Part shown: positions 13,622 through 13,832 of the stretch, in pieces
How positions within the stretch are numbered: position 1 is the first letter of the stretch
Layout of the letters: every line of letters starts with the position of its first letter
Assembly (NCBI GenBank): GCA_030608745.1
Contig: JAUWDQ010000045.1
Span: 1-13,832, forward strand
DNA length: 13,832 bases
From: Pseudomonadota bacterium
Lineage (GTDB): Bacteria > Desulfobacterota > BSN033 > WVXP01 > G020346125
Direction of reading: 5' to 3'
Made by a program: the position numbers and the translations under genes
The notes under the pieces: generated by a model
Told to the model about the DNA's origin: nothing
The model's database searches: none
What the model saw: the letters and a program-made list of their open reading frames with translations, nothing else

Positions 13622-13812
13622 GATCATTTCGTAAAAAGTCGGAATCAGACGGCAAAGAAAAAAGATCCAGACACAAGGCGCGCAAATCCGGAGGAATGAG
13701 GCGTACATAGAAGTACGCTGCAGTGACGAAGGATGAAGCGGAACGCAGCCCTTCGGCTTTGCTCAGGGCCGTGAGCATGTCGAACGGCAGATGGACTTTT
13801 TACGAAGCCGTC
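13622..13812 (+). repeat. MITE-like dispersed repeat, copy 3, with target duplication and nested insert
   Basis: This copy is very similar to copy 1 in its left half (shared GACGGCAAAGAAAAAAGATC) and ends GACTTTTTACGAAGCCGTC. A 7-bp direct repeat ATTCTTT abuts both ends (13615-13621 and 13813-13819), a clear sign of insertion. It is 191 bp long; removal of a 39-bp insert at 13749-13787 gives 152 bp, matching the uninterrupted copy 2. It lies about 200 bp upstream of the kinase gene. Confidence 0.9.
13749..13787. repeat. 39-bp palindromic repeat nested in copy 3
   Basis: The segment begins CCCTTCGGCTTTGCTCAGG and its reverse complement begins CCGTTCGACATGCTCACGG, so it is an imperfect inverted repeat. 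It resembles the common bacterial palindromic repeats with a TTCGACAAGCTCA core. Copy 1 lacks it exactly here (its sequence runs AACGCAGCAGATGG), so it was inserted into the older repeat. Confidence 0.6.
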
Positions 13813-13832
13813 ATTCTTTGGTTGATTGCCCC

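Noticed and set aside
2350..13812. Possible CRISPR array from repeated sequence
   Set aside because: The three repeats are far apart, about 150 bp long, with inverted ends and direct target repeats; there are no regular spacers.

Overview
This window looks like chromosomal DNA of an anaerobic bacterium, most likely a Desulfobacterota/deltaproteobacterial lineage. That is inferred from the gene content: an ADP-forming acyl-CoA synthetase alpha-type protein, an EhaR-like HAD protein, an MTHFSD-type folate enzyme, and a dispersed repeat with ends reading CTTCGTAAAAAGTC. No rRNA or tRNA gene is present, so the placement is tentative.

Left end (1-2345, plus strand) is an RNA-handling, cold-shock-like block. 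A strong promoter-like site is followed within 80 nt by a perfect intrinsic terminator. Then come a decayed cspA-type gene, an intact glycine-rich RRM protein, a decayed CxxC zinc-ribbon gene and a DEAD-box RNA helicase. Two of the four genes look broken: one has lost its start codon and its RNA-binding core, the other has an early stop and a missing zinc ligand.

The middle (2697-8767) is all minus strand. In transcription order it holds an unrecognised 402-aa protein, an acyl-CoA synthetase (ADP-forming) alpha-type protein, an M24 Xaa-Pro-type peptidase, an orphan reading frame without a start codon, an SSS-family Na+/solute symporter, and a small exported protein of three exact-period 39-residue repeats whose start overlaps the symporter stop. 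This suggests uptake and breakdown of a peptide-like or amino-acid-derived substrate ending in substrate-level ATP formation.

The right part (8877-13425) holds a plus-strand 5-formyltetrahydrofolate cyclo-ligase-like gene that converges, with a 3-bp gap, on a minus-strand TPR gene. Upstream of the TPR gene lies the EhaR-like HAD phosphatase gene. Further right, a PfkB-family sugar/nucleoside kinase and a PurN-like formyltransferase are translationally coupled by an ATGA overlap. Kinase, formyltransferase, phosphatase and folate enzyme together hint at an uncharacterised formylation route; this is the best candidate here for something new.

Three copies of a MITE-like repeat of about 151 bp lie at 2350-2598, 11424-11574 and 13622-13812, at the borders of these blocks. 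Two copies have direct repeats at their ends, and two carry different nested insertions. No CRISPR array, transposase gene or RNA gene was seen.
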